Below, one piece after another: positions 6,685 to 13,712 of a stretch of DNA of 13,712 bases. The translations under genes were made by a program, and so were the position numbers. A model generated the notes under the pieces. The model did no database searches. It saw only the letters and a program-made list of their open reading frames with translations, and had not been told where the DNA came from. How positions within the stretch are numbered: the stretch's first letter is position 1; each line of letters opens with the position of its first letter. This stretch comes from an uncultured Opitutia bacterium (GTDB lineage: Bacteria; Verrucomicrobiota; Verrucomicrobiae; Opitutales; MB11C04): contig CAJWWH010000040.1 of NCBI GenBank assembly GCA_913048545.1, positions 1 through 13,712 of the forward strand, written 5' to 3'.

Positions 6685-7568
6685 TGCCTGAAGTCGAAGA
6701 GAGCAAGAAAAAAGCGAGTATCCTGGTGGAAGCGCTCCCCTATGTTCGCCGATTTCGCGGCTCCACCTTTGTGGTCAAGTATGGAGGGAGCTTTATGGAC
6801 TCCCCCGACCCTGAAACCCGTTCGCAAGTTGCTCGGGACCTTGTTTTTCTAAATTTCGTGGGCATCAAAGTCGTTGTCGTGCACGGCGGTGGAAAGGCAG
6901 TGACCCGAGTACTTAAGCAACAAGGGATTAAGGCTCAATTCATTGATGGACTACGGGTCACCGATGAGCAAACAATCAAGGTCGTCGATGAAGTCTTAAA
7001 CGGTACAGTGAATGACGAGGTGGCTTCCTTTGTTGCAAAAAATGATTGTCCCGTGCAAAGAATACCCGGGAAAGATGTGCTCGCATGCACCAAGTTGCCT
7101 CATTCTTCGGACCTCGGTTTTGTGGGTGAAATAAGATCGGTGAATACCGGGCCCATTCAGGAAGCACTGGATTCCGGAGTCATGCCTGTCGTTTCCTCAA
7201 CCGGGTCAGATCATTTGGGACAGTGTTACAATATTAACGCCGATACGGCAGCGGCACAGATCGCGATTGCATTACATGCAAGAAGATTAGTTTACCTTTC
7301 GGATGTTCCGGGTCTTTTACGCAATCCGGATGATCCCAGCACCCTTCTTTCCAGCCTCGCCGTTGACCAGGTCGAACCATTAAAAAATCAGGGAATCATC
7401 GCTCAGGGAATGCTCCCCAAAGTGAATAGTGCCGTGGACGCACTCAACGCCGGTGTGAATAGAGTGCATTTGATCGACGGTCGACTCGCCCATAGTATCC
7501 TTCTTGAAATCTTTACCGATGAAGGAATAGGTACGGAAATCATTCATTCTGAGCCGAACCATGAATAA
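6684..7568 (+). CDS. argB: acetylglutamate kinase
   Basis: ArgB phosphorylates N-acetylglutamate with ATP and is often the arginine-feedback point in organisms that use ArgJ. The 294-residue product is an amino-acid kinase with KYGG (Lys32) and HGGGK (67-71) near the nucleotide and substrate sites, the G-L-R-V-T-D segment, and NINADTAAAQIAIAL followed by LVYLSDVPGLL. HGGGK replaces the more usual HGGGP. The N-terminal extension before KYGG (about 30 residues) is of the type seen in arginine-sensitive hexameric enzymes, so feedback inhibition is plausible but inferred. The start could be GTG at 6681 or the adjacent ATG at 6684; both overlap the argJ stop (GTGATG). Confidence 0.97.
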   Translation: MPEVEESKKKASILVEALPYVRRFRGSTFVVKYGGSFMDSPDPETRSQVARDLVFLNFVGIKVVVVHGGGKAVTRVLKQQGIKAQFIDGLRVTDEQTIKVVDEVLNGTVNDEVASFVAKNDCPVQRIPGKDVLACTKLPHSSDLGFVGEIRSVNTGPIQEALDSGVMPVVSSTGSDHLGQCYNINADTAAAQIAIALHARRLVYLSDVPGLLRNPDDPSTLLSSLAVDQVEPLKNQGIIAQGMLPKVNSAVDALNAGVNRVHLIDGRLAHSILLEIFTDEGIGTEIIHSEPNHE

Positions 7569-8760
7569 TCCTGAACAGAGTCATTATTTAATAAGTAATT
7601 ATGCTCCTCCGTCCCTGGAAATAGTGAGGGGAAAAGGTTCGTACTTATGGGACTCTTCCGGAAATAAATTCCTCGACTTCACCTCTGGCATTGCAGTTTC
7701 TAATATTGGACATGGCCACGAGCATTGGATTAATTCAATCAATGAACAGGTCACCGAGCTGGTTCATTGCTCAAACCTTTTTTCGATTCCGCAACAGGTA
7801 AGACTGGCCAAAAGGCTGGTCAATAAAATTGGGCCGGGTAAAATGCTTTTTTGTAACAGTGGAGCCGAAGCAAATGAGGCACTGATCAAATTTGCCCGCC
7901 TTGTGGGAAACCAGAATCCATCCCTCAAAAAGTATAAATTAATTGTCGCCGAAAATGCCTTTCATGGCAGGACAATGGGAGCCCTGTCTGCCACCTCCTC
8001 TCCAAAATACCGGGATGGATTTGAACCGCTACTCGATGGTTTTTCATTCGCCCCCTTCAATGATCTAAGTGCATTTGAAGAAAAAATGGATGACCAGACA
8101 GTGGGTGTAATGGTTGAGTCCATACAGGGTGAGGGCGGTATTCGAGTAGCCGATGATAAGTTCCTTCAAGGGCTCGAACATATTTGCCGGGAGAAAGGGA
8201 TCCTCTTGATGCTCGATGAGGTACAAGCCGGAATCGGACGGACTGGAGAATTCCTTGGCTATCAGAAATCCGGTGTAAAACCCGATGCCATTGCCATGGC
8301 CAAGGGATTGGGAGGTGGATTTCCAATCGGTGGTGTCTGGTTAAGTGATCAGTGGGCGGATATTTTTCAACCCGGTTCGCACGGAACAACATTTGGTGGT
8401 TCCCCACTCGCCTGCTGTGCCGGTAATGCTGTCCTCGATGTGCTCGAACAGGATAATCTCATTCTCGCAGCCCGGGAAAAAGGAGAATTCCTTGAAGCTG
8501 AGCTGCACAAACTGAAGAATCAGTATCCCGGTATAATCAAGGAAGTGCGTGGCAGAGGATTGATGCTGGCCCTTGTAATGTCTGCCCCCCCCAGTGAGCT
8601 GATTGCTCAATTTCGCCAAAATGGAATGCTCGTGGTGGGCGCTGCTGAAAATGTGGTTCGCTTTCTCCCCCCATTAACAGTAAGTAAAGAAGAATTATCT
8701 GAAGCCATAGAGAAAACCAGTATTTCCCTCAAAAGCTTTTACCAAGAATCAGAAAAATGA
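7561..8760 (+). CDS. argD: acetylornithine aminotransferase
   Basis: ArgD is a class-III PLP aminotransferase that converts N-acetylglutamate semialdehyde to N-acetylornithine using glutamate. The product has 399 residues. Family landmarks are FTSGIAV near the N-terminus, FCNSGAEANEAL for cofactor phosphate binding, FHGRTMGALSAT, LDEVQAGIGRTG with Asp219 facing the PLP ring nitrogen, and the Schiff-base Lys248 in AMAKGLGGGFPIGG. HGTTFGGSPLAC closes the active site. The ATG overlaps the end of argB by eight bases and has no Shine-Dalgarno site; the TGA overlaps the argF ATG (ATGA). ArgD enzymes often also act on succinyldiaminopimelate; that side role cannot be judged here. Confidence 0.96.
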   Translation: MNNPEQSHYLISNYAPPSLEIVRGKGSYLWDSSGNKFLDFTSGIAVSNIGHGHEHWINSINEQVTELVHCSNLFSIPQQVRLAKRLVNKIGPGKMLFCNSGAEANEALIKFARLVGNQNPSLKKYKLIVAENAFHGRTMGALSATSSPKYRDGFEPLLDGFSFAPFNDLSAFEEKMDDQTVGVMVESIQGEGGIRVADDKFLQGLEHICREKGILLMLDEVQAGIGRTGEFLGYQKSGVKPDAIAMAKGLGGGFPIGGVWLSDQWADIFQPGSHGTTFGGSPLACCAGNAVLDVLEQDNLILAAREKGEFLEAELHKLKNQYPGIIKEVRGRGLMLALVMSAPPSELIAQFRQNGMLVVGAAENVVRFLPPLTVSKEELSEAIEKTSISLKSFYQESEK

Positions 8761-9704
8761 ACCATTTTTTAGAAGAAGATGATTTCAATAAAGAGGAAAT
8801 CATATCCGTGTTTGAAAATGCCAGGGAATTTAAGAAAAACCGTGCCAACAGACCCACTGAAGATTTATTCGGTGAAAGTTGGGGCATGTTGTTTTATAAA
8901 AACAGTACCCGCACCCGGGTTTCCTTCGAGGTGGGAATACGTGAAATGGGCGGTCACCCGGTGCTTCTTGACCTATCAAGCACACAGATTGGCCGAGGTG
9001 AGAGCGTCAAGGACACAGCAAAAGTACTGTCCCGCTTTTTGGATGGTCTGATTATTCGTACCCACGGACACGAATTAATTCAGGAATTCGCCCATCATGC
9101 CTCCATTCCGGTCGTGAATGCATTGACGGATTTCCTTCATCCCTGTCAAATATATGCAGATTGCATGACGATTTTGGAAAAAATATCCTCCACCTCAAAC
9201 CCCTACTTGGGACTCAAAGGTAAGAAGGTTACTTTTTTCGGGGACACGAGTTGTAACATGGCCAACTCATGGATTTTAGCCGGAGCACTTTGGGACATGG
9301 AAATTTGGCTGTGTGGACCAAAAGAATTCAAGCCAACTCCAAAAATTGAAAGCTTCTGCCAAAAAGCCGGTTTTCCTGCTAACTGGCACTTCACATCTGA
9401 TTGCAGGGAAGCCGCAAAAGATGCCGATGTTCTGTATACCGATGTCTGGGTAAGCATGGGGTTGGAAGAGGAGGAAGAAAACCGGAAAGAAAAAATGGCT
9501 GAATATCAAGTTACCAAGGATCTGCTGGCTTTAGCCAAGGAGAATTCCTTATTCATGCATTGCATGCCCGCTCACCCGGGAGAAGAAGTAACTGAGGAGG
9601 TTCTTTCCTCCCCCCGTTCCATCCTTTTTGACCAAGCTGAAAATCGTTTGCATATGCAAAAAGCGGTCTTAAAACAATTATCTAAAAATAACCTAATTTC
9701 TTAA
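8757..9704 (+). CDS. argF: ornithine carbamoyltransferase
   Basis: ArgF joins carbamoyl phosphate and ornithine to give citrulline in the cytoplasm. The 315-residue protein has the carbamoyl-phosphate motif STRTRVSFE (Ser50-Thr53), RTHGHE, the HPCQ motif, and the ornithine loop [11 protein letters not shown] with Cys269. DVWVSMG is also typical. It is a standard ornithine enzyme rather than the N-acetyl or N-succinylornithine type, which agrees with argJ next door releasing free ornithine. A charged run [11 protein letters not shown] (about 240-250) follows the DVWVSMG segment. The gene overlaps argD by four bases and argG by one (TAATG), so the three are likely translated in a coupled way. 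Confidence 0.96.
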   Translation: MNHFLEEDDFNKEEIISVFENAREFKKNRANRPTEDLFGESWGMLFYKNSTRTRVSFEVGIREMGGHPVLLDLSSTQIGRGESVKDTAKVLSRFLDGLIIRTHGHELIQEFAHHASIPVVNALTDFLHPCQIYADCMTILEKISSTSNPYLGLKGKKVTFFGDTSCNMANSWILAGALWDMEIWLCGPKEFKPTPKIESFCQKAGFPANWHFTSDCREAAKDADVLYTDVWVSMGLEEEEENRKEKMAEYQVTKDLLALAKENSLFMHCMPAHPGEEVTEEVLSSPRSILFDQAENRLHMQKAVLKQLSKNNLIS

Positions 9705-10927
9705 TGAAAATCATTCTCGCCTATTCAGGAGGCTTAGACACCTCCGTTCTCGTACACTGGTATGCCCACGAGCAAAACGCGGAAGTTATTACTTATTGTG
9801 CGGATGTGGGACAGGAAGAAGAGTTGGACGGCCTCGAGGAAAAAGCTCTTTCCACGGGTGCAACCGCTCACCGGACTCTCAATCTGGTTGATGAGTTCGC
9901 ACAGGATTTCATCTATCCCATGGTTCGTGGAAACGCGGTGTATGAATCTCAGTACTTACTCGGAACTTCAATTGCACGCCCACTTATTGCCAAGGCCCAC
10001 ATTGATATTGCCAGAGAATTCAATGCCAATGCTGTGGCTCACGGGGCAACAGGAAAAGGCAACGATCAATGTCGCTTTGAACTTACCTTCTCCGCACTCG
10101 CCCCTGACCTGACTATCTTGGCTCCCTGGCGGGACGCCTCGTTCAGGGAACGTTTTCCCGGTCGAAAGGAAATGATAGAATATTGTATCACTCATAAAAT
10201 TGATGTGGAAGCCAGTGCTTCCAAACCATATTCGATGGATCGAAACCTTTGGCATATCTCCTATGAAGCCGGTATTTTGGAAGATCCTTGGTTTGACCCG
10301 ACCACTCCGAATAATCGTGAAATGTATAAATTATCTGTTGATCCGGAAGTGGCACCGGACCAAGCCGAGTACATAGAGCTAAGTTTTGATAAGGGAAATT
10401 GCATTGCAATAAACGGCAATTCACTTTCTCCCTACGGGGTGGTGTCCGAACTCAATAAAATTGCGGGGAAGCACGGTATCGGTCGGGTTGATCTTGTTGA
10501 AAACCGTTTTGTTGGGATGAAGAGCAGAGGAGTCTATGAGACCCCGGGCGGAACGGTCCTGCTTCATGCCCATCGACAAATGGAGACCTTAACGATGGAC
10601 CGCGATCTGATGCATCTGCGGGACTCGTTGGTGCCCCGTTATGCGGAATTAATATACTATGGATTTTGGTTTGCCCCTGAACGCGAGGCTCTGCAAGCTT
10701 TGATTGATCAAAGCCAAAAAACCGTATCCGGAACCATTCGCTTAAAACTCTACAAGGGTAATGTGATTACAGTGGGCCGCAAATCAGATTTTTCTTTATA
10801 TGATGAAGGCATTGCCTCCATGGATGATGATGTCAGCGATTACCAACCCGAAGACGCAGGTGGTTTTATCCGCTTAAATGCACTACGCTTGAAGGAGAGA
10901 AATCGAAAACAAGGCTATAAGGGATAG
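9704..10927 (+). CDS. argG: argininosuccinate synthase
   Basis: ArgG condenses citrulline with aspartate at the cost of ATP to AMP plus pyrophosphate. The 407-residue product has the N-type ATP pyrophosphatase loop [10 protein letters not shown] (6-15), the [14 protein letters not shown] substrate motif, and [16 protein letters not shown] with GILEDPW. Length and motifs match the family throughout. It is the last arginine gene in the cluster; argH, needed for the final step, is not in the window. The ATG is created by the argF stop (TAATG). The pabA-like gene starts 11 bases after its TAG, so transcription probably continues. Confidence 0.98.
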   Translation: MKIILAYSGGLDTSVLVHWYAHEQNAEVITYCADVGQEEELDGLEEKALSTGATAHRTLNLVDEFAQDFIYPMVRGNAVYESQYLLGTSIARPLIAKAHIDIAREFNANAVAHGATGKGNDQCRFELTFSALAPDLTILAPWRDASFRERFPGRKEMIEYCITHKIDVEASASKPYSMDRNLWHISYEAGILEDPWFDPTTPNNREMYKLSVDPEVAPDQAEYIELSFDKGNCIAINGNSLSPYGVVSELNKIAGKHGIGRVDLVENRFVGMKSRGVYETPGGTVLLHAHRQMETLTMDRDLMHLRDSLVPRYAELIYYGFWFAPEREALQALIDQSQKTVSGTIRLKLYKGNVITVGRKSDFSLYDEGIASMDDDVSDYQPEDAGGFIRLNALRLKERNRKQGYKG

Positions 10928-10938
10928 TTATTCTAATT

Positions 10939-11508
10939 ATGCGCCTTCTTGTTATCGATAATTACGACTCCTTCACATACAATCTTGTTCAGTATTTTGG
11001 AGAGTTGCTCGCGGAGGTTGATGTTTTTCGCAACGACGCAATATTGGTCAAGGATATCGATACCTCAAATTACAACGGCGTGGTGATTTCTCCGGGGCCC
11101 TGTGATCCTACACGGGCTGGAATCAGTCTGGAAGTTATAGAAAAACTTAAAGGTATAATACCAATCCTGGGGGTCTGCCTGGGGCATCAATGTATTGGGC
11201 AGAGTTTCGGGGGAGAAGTCATTCGGGCAAATCGTCTCATGCATGGAAAAACCTCTCCGATCGAGCACGACAACCAAAACTTATTTCAAAACTTACCAAA
11301 CCCGTTTTCCGCCACGCGATACCACTCTCTGCTACTGAACAATTCGAATCTTCCTCACTGTCTGAAGGTGACCGCCAAAACTGAAGAGGCTGAGATTATG
11401 GGAATTGAGCACCAGTCCCTACCAATTTGGGGCGTTCAGTTCCATCCGGAATCATTGGCTACGGAAAAAGGAATTATGATCTTGAAGAACTTCCTCGAAC
11501 TCTGTTAG
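10939..11508 (+). CDS. pabA: class-I glutamine amidotransferase subunit (PabA/TrpG type)
   Basis: This stand-alone 189-residue glutaminase would supply ammonia to a chorismate-using partner: PabB for 4-aminobenzoate (folate) or TrpE for anthranilate (tryptophan). It starts [17 protein letters not shown] and has the SPGP turn. The catalytic triad is visible as Cys80 in GVCLGHQ with His169 and Glu171 in [19 protein letters not shown] is typical of the PabA/TrpG group and rules out CarA or GuaA. Sequence alone does not separate the two roles, and many bacteria use one subunit for both; no pabB or trpE is in the window. It follows argG by 11 bases, so it is probably co-transcribed with the arginine genes. 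The ATG has no Shine-Dalgarno site. Confidence 0.92.
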   Translation: MRLLVIDNYDSFTYNLVQYFGELLAEVDVFRNDAILVKDIDTSNYNGVVISPGPCDPTRAGISLEVIEKLKGIIPILGVCLGHQCIGQSFGGEVIRANRLMHGKTSPIEHDNQNLFQNLPNPFSATRYHSLLLNNSNLPHCLKVTAKTEEAEIMGIEHQSLPIWGVQFHPESLATEKGIMILKNFLELC

Positions 11509-11549
11509 AAGTTACCTGTGAGTGTGGAAAGAGGAATCATAATTAATTA

Positions 11550-12023
11550 ATGCATTGTCCGAAGTGCTCTTCTGATGACCTGAAGGTTCTTGATACAAGA
11601 GCCGGTAAAGTTGCATCGACCAGGCGCAGGCGGGAATGTCAGAACTGCGGTTATCGCTTTTCTACAATCGAGGAGATCCTGCGTGAAGATTTGGTGGTGG
11701 TAAAAAGAGATGGAAGGAGGGAAAGTTTTGACCGAACCAAACTTGCCATGGGATTGAGGCGTGCAATTGCGAAACGTCCTATTGACGCCGAGCAGATTAA
11801 CGGCTTGCTCTCCAAAACTCTTCGCCATGTCGAAAATGAATTTGATGGAGAGGTGCCAAGCCGGGCAATCGCAGATGCAATCATGCTTCGACTTCAAAAA
11901 GTGGATGGGGTGGCATGGCTGAGGTACGCAAGTTTTTATGAGGATTTTATGGGGATATCTCGATTCGTCGAGGAATTAGTTAACTTGGGTGGTAACAAAA
12001 AGGGTGACAAAAGCGGCGGTTAA
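11550..12023 (+). CDS. nrdR: transcriptional repressor NrdR
   Basis: NrdR is the ATP/dATP-sensing repressor of ribonucleotide reductase genes. The 157-residue product has the zinc ribbon with Cys3, Cys6, Cys30 and Cys33 (CPKC and CQNC), the RRRREC basic stretch for DNA binding, and an ATP-cone domain from about residue 47 (VVVKRDGRRESFDRTKL) to the end of LRYASFYEDF. The length is normal for the family. The C-terminal tail GGNKKGDKSGG is low-complexity and is shared, in another frame, with the start of the next gene. It lies 41 bases after pabA. No ribonucleotide reductase gene and no paired NrdR boxes were found in the window. Confidence 0.97.
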   Translation: MHCPKCSSDDLKVLDTRAGKVASTRRRRECQNCGYRFSTIEEILREDLVVVKRDGRRESFDRTKLAMGLRRAIAKRPIDAEQINGLLSKTLRHVENEFDGEVPSRAIADAIMLRLQKVDGVAWLRYASFYEDFMGISRFVEELVNLGGNKKGDKSGG

Positions 12024-12489
12024 AAAAGACGATTATACAAGACTACAAAATCTAAACGCTCTATTCTCAGTTATTGGGAGTACTTCTACGCGTGAAGAGA
12101 CCTTGCAGTTGCAAAGGACGCTCTCTTTCCTTCGGGAAAACGACGAGATGCGTCAGATGCCTGTGAAATCATTCGAGCACTGTATCGAACAAGTGGTTCG
12201 CTTTCATTTTCCCAATAAGAGAAATTTAAATTATACTCACTGGAACGCTCGAGTTTCCTCTATTGATCCACTGTGGGTACATGCATCTGTTCTTGAATCT
12301 ATTAACTCGTTCCAGAATACCTTCAGGGGACTGCTCCTTGTGTCCGGACTCAAAGAATCCCTCATGAAAAAAAATAAGAGGTGGACCGCAAAAAAAGAAC
12401 AAAGCTACCGGGATATCCGTTCCTTTATTGAAGAACTGGTCATGCACAATGCCAATCCTGATCAGGATTTATCTGTTCTGTTCTTCTAA
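11989..12489 (+). CDS. unrecognised 166-aa hypothetical protein overlapping nrdR
   Basis: I do not recognise this protein. It starts with a short basic segment (MVTKRVTKAAVKK), then is mostly predicted helix: a Leu-rich part around REETLQLQRTLSFL (about 35-48), an aromatic stretch RFHFPNKRNLNYTHW (about 71-85), a hydrophobic part FRGLLLVSGL (about 113-122) and a Lys/Arg-rich segment before a final acidic-hydrophobic end SVLFF. No signal peptide, transmembrane helix, Cys cluster or catalytic signature stands out, so a soluble cytoplasmic protein is likely. The GTG at 11989 overlaps nrdR by 35 bases; a second GTG at 12004 would shorten this to 20. Overlap and orientation suggest co-expression with nrdR. 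The frame is long and open across a region with no competing + strand frame. Confidence 0.72.
   Translation: MVTKRVTKAAVKKDDYTRLQNLNALFSVIGSTSTREETLQLQRTLSFLRENDEMRQMPVKSFEHCIEQVVRFHFPNKRNLNYTHWNARVSSIDPLWVHASVLESINSFQNTFRGLLLVSGLKESLMKKNKRWTAKKEQSYRDIRSFIEELVMHNANPDQDLSVLFF
12454..12469. repeat. 16-bp perfect palindrome near the end of the hypothetical gene
   Basis: AATCCTGATCAGGATT reads the same on both strands and lies 18 bases before the stop codon of the 166-aa hypothetical gene. No T tract follows it directly (TATCTGTTCTGTTCTTCT does), so it is not a standard terminator. It may simply be a by-product of the coding sequence. Confidence 0.35.
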
Positions 12490-12504
12490 AAGCTCTGTAA
12501 AATA

Positions 12505-13575
12505 TCAATCCGGATAACTGCCCAAGACTTTGACCAACGGGCAAAGTTTTTCAAGTTCAGCCATAACTTCCATCACTTTTTCATCCTCCCGGTGTCCAAT
12601 AAAATCAACAAAGAAATAGTAATCCCATGTCTTGAGCCTGCTCGGACGGGACTCGATTTTACACAGATTCAGACCTCGGTCAGGAAACGGTTTGAGTGCA
12701 TTTTGCAAAGCCCCGACCTGATCGGGCAATGACAAAACTAAACTGGTTCGGTAATTCACATTTTCCCGCTTGGGTAGGGACTTGCGGGCAACCACCAAAA
12801 AACGGGTAACATTATTTTTCCGATCCTGTATACCCTCTGCTTGCAAGGGTACTTGGTAAATTCGCCCCGCCAGTTTTCCAGCGATTGCCGCGGACCGCTT
12901 ATCATCGGATAGACTACGGACAGCTTCCGCGGTACTCGAATGCGGGACCAACCGAGCCTTGGGCAAATTTCTTCTCAGCCATTCACCACACTGAGCCAAC
13001 GCTTGATCCTTGGACCGGACCTCCTCAATTTGATTAAGTGGAAAATTACTGAAAAGAGAGTGCTCCACCTTCAGATAAACTTGGGCAATAATTGTCAACT
13101 CCGTTTCAACGAGAAGGTCCAGCGAACGGTTCACCGCTCCCTCCGTTGAATTTTCAATGGGAACCACTCCATAATCACACTCTCCCTGTTCGACTGCCTG
13201 AAAAACCTCCGGTATGTCCGGTAAAGCACGATAATCCAGAGTGGAGCCAAAATTACTCACCGCCGCCTGATGTGTGTAAGTTGCCTCAGGTCCAAGATAA
13301 CCGATAACCATCTTTTTCTCCAGTGCGATTGAAGCGGAAATTACTTCACGATAAATTATTTGCAAAGAATCTTTGCTTAGAGGACCGCCATTCAGATCTT
13401 CCAACTTTTTAAAAACCTGTTCCTCGCGGGCGGGATCATAGGGGTCCATACCCAACTCACTTTTAATCTTTCCAATTGCAACTGCCGCCTGCACACGCGA
13501 GTTGAGCAAACTGACAATTTGCGAATCGATCTCGTCGATTTCGTCCCGTAGGGACTCTAGTTTTTTATTTTCCAA
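12505..13575 (-). CDS. pheA: bifunctional chorismate mutase / prephenate dehydratase (P-protein)
   Basis: PheA converts chorismate to prephenate and then to phenylpyruvate for phenylalanine synthesis. The 356-residue protein has three parts. An AroQ-type chorismate mutase domain spans about 1-87, with Arg10, Arg27, Lys36 and Arg50-Glu51 in the expected places. A prephenate dehydratase domain spans about 89-265, with GYLGPEATYTHQAA, VVPIENSTEGAVNRSLD and the catalytic NNVTRF motif (Thr257-Phe259). An ACT domain covers about 278-352 with GAL at 288-290 and ESRP at 308-311, the phenylalanine-binding motifs, so feedback inhibition is expected. The start is a TTG (13575) with no Shine-Dalgarno site; no better in-frame start gives a normal N-terminus. 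It converges on the hypothetical gene, with 15 bases between the two stops. Confidence 0.96.
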   Translation of the reverse strand: MENKKLESLRDEIDEIDSQIVSLLNSRVQAAVAIGKIKSELGMDPYDPAREEQVFKKLEDLNGGPLSKDSLQIIYREVISASIALEKKMVIGYLGPEATYTHQAAVSNFGSTLDYRALPDIPEVFQAVEQGECDYGVVPIENSTEGAVNRSLDLLVETELTIIAQVYLKVEHSLFSNFPLNQIEEVRSKDQALAQCGEWLRRNLPKARLVPHSSTAEAVRSLSDDKRSAAIAGKLAGRIYQVPLQAEGIQDRKNNVTRFLVVARKSLPKRENVNYRTSLVLSLPDQVGALQNALKPFPDRGLNLCKIESRPSRLKTWDYYFFVDFIGHREDEKVMEVMAELEKLCPLVKVLGSYPD

Positions 13576-13712
13576 AAAAAGGTTGTTGCGAATGAAGAAG
13601 ATATTGGTTGTTTTCGCAAGTCTTTATCTAACTTGATTCAAAACCAAATCAAATCATAATCGTATTAAATGAATTCCTGCAACCGCAACTTTTCATCCAT
13701 CGTAGTTGATGG

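Noticed and set aside
9558..9590. [11 protein letters not shown] in ArgF, with Pro where many bacterial enzymes have Arg
   Set aside because: This part of the ornithine loop varies widely among true ornithine carbamoyltransferases, some of which also have Pro nearby. The core HC-x-P is intact, so I see no reason to doubt activity.
13592..13636. 14-codon frame starting MKKILVVFASLYLT on the + strand upstream of pheA
   Set aside because: It looks like the start of a signal peptide but stops after 14 residues, and no frameshift restores a continuing protein before the window ends. Too short to support.
13697..13712. CCATC...GATGG hairpin at the very end of the window
   Set aside because: Five-base arms at a truncated edge with nothing beyond them to judge; could be part of a terminator or of a gene outside, but unsupported.
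1..13712. CRISPR arrays, insertion sequences, phage or defence genes
   Set aside because: I found no regularly spaced repeats, transposase or integrase features, or terminal inverted repeats. Apart from the two small or unknown reading frames, the genes are recognisable housekeeping types. The tRNA at the left edge has no integrase or repeated 3' end near it, so it does not appear to be an integration site within this window.

Overview
The window is a compact block of ordinary bacterial chromosome, of moderate GC by eye. It probably comes from a Gram-negative member of the Verrucomicrobiota (Opitutae-like). That placement is an inference from the gene set and order (rplM-rpsI followed at once by argC-argJ-argB), the S9 C-terminal tail, a BamE-like lipoprotein and the near absence of Shine-Dalgarno sequences; a 16S or marker-gene tree would be needed to settle it.

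Layout on the + strand: the 3' part of a tRNA-Tyr gene (1-52); a possible 31-residue membrane peptide (206-301) whose stop overlaps the start of a membrane-anchored J-domain protein (301-954); htpG with its own strong promoter (Hsp90, 1048-2904); a small BamE/SmpA-like lipoprotein (3015-3413); the rplM-rpsI ribosomal pair (3502-4347) closed by a strong intrinsic terminator (4372-4408); and a tightly packed arginine operon argC-argJ-argB-argD-argF-argG (4439-10927), with overlapping or touching gene ends throughout. The same direction continues with a pabA/trpG-type glutamine amidotransferase, nrdR, and an unrecognised 166-residue protein that overlaps the end of nrdR. On the - strand, pheA (chorismate mutase-prephenate dehydratase) converges on that protein and ends only 15 bases from it. 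The last 137 bases hold no convincing gene.

The arg genes cover the steps from N-acetylglutamate to argininosuccinate by the cyclic acetyl route: ArgJ recycles the acetyl group, ArgB and ArgC phosphorylate and reduce, ArgD transaminates, ArgF carbamoylates and ArgG condenses with aspartate. argH and the carbamoyl-phosphate synthetase genes are not here. PabA and PheA both act on the chorismate branch, but they are on opposite strands and share no visible regulation.

I found no mobile element, CRISPR array, toxin-antitoxin pair or defence system. Nothing here amounts to a clear new system. The best leads are the small membrane peptide coupled to the J-protein, the near-total lack of Shine-Dalgarno sites combined with promoters very close to start codons, an ArgJ with an unusual C-terminus, and the unknown protein overlapping nrdR.
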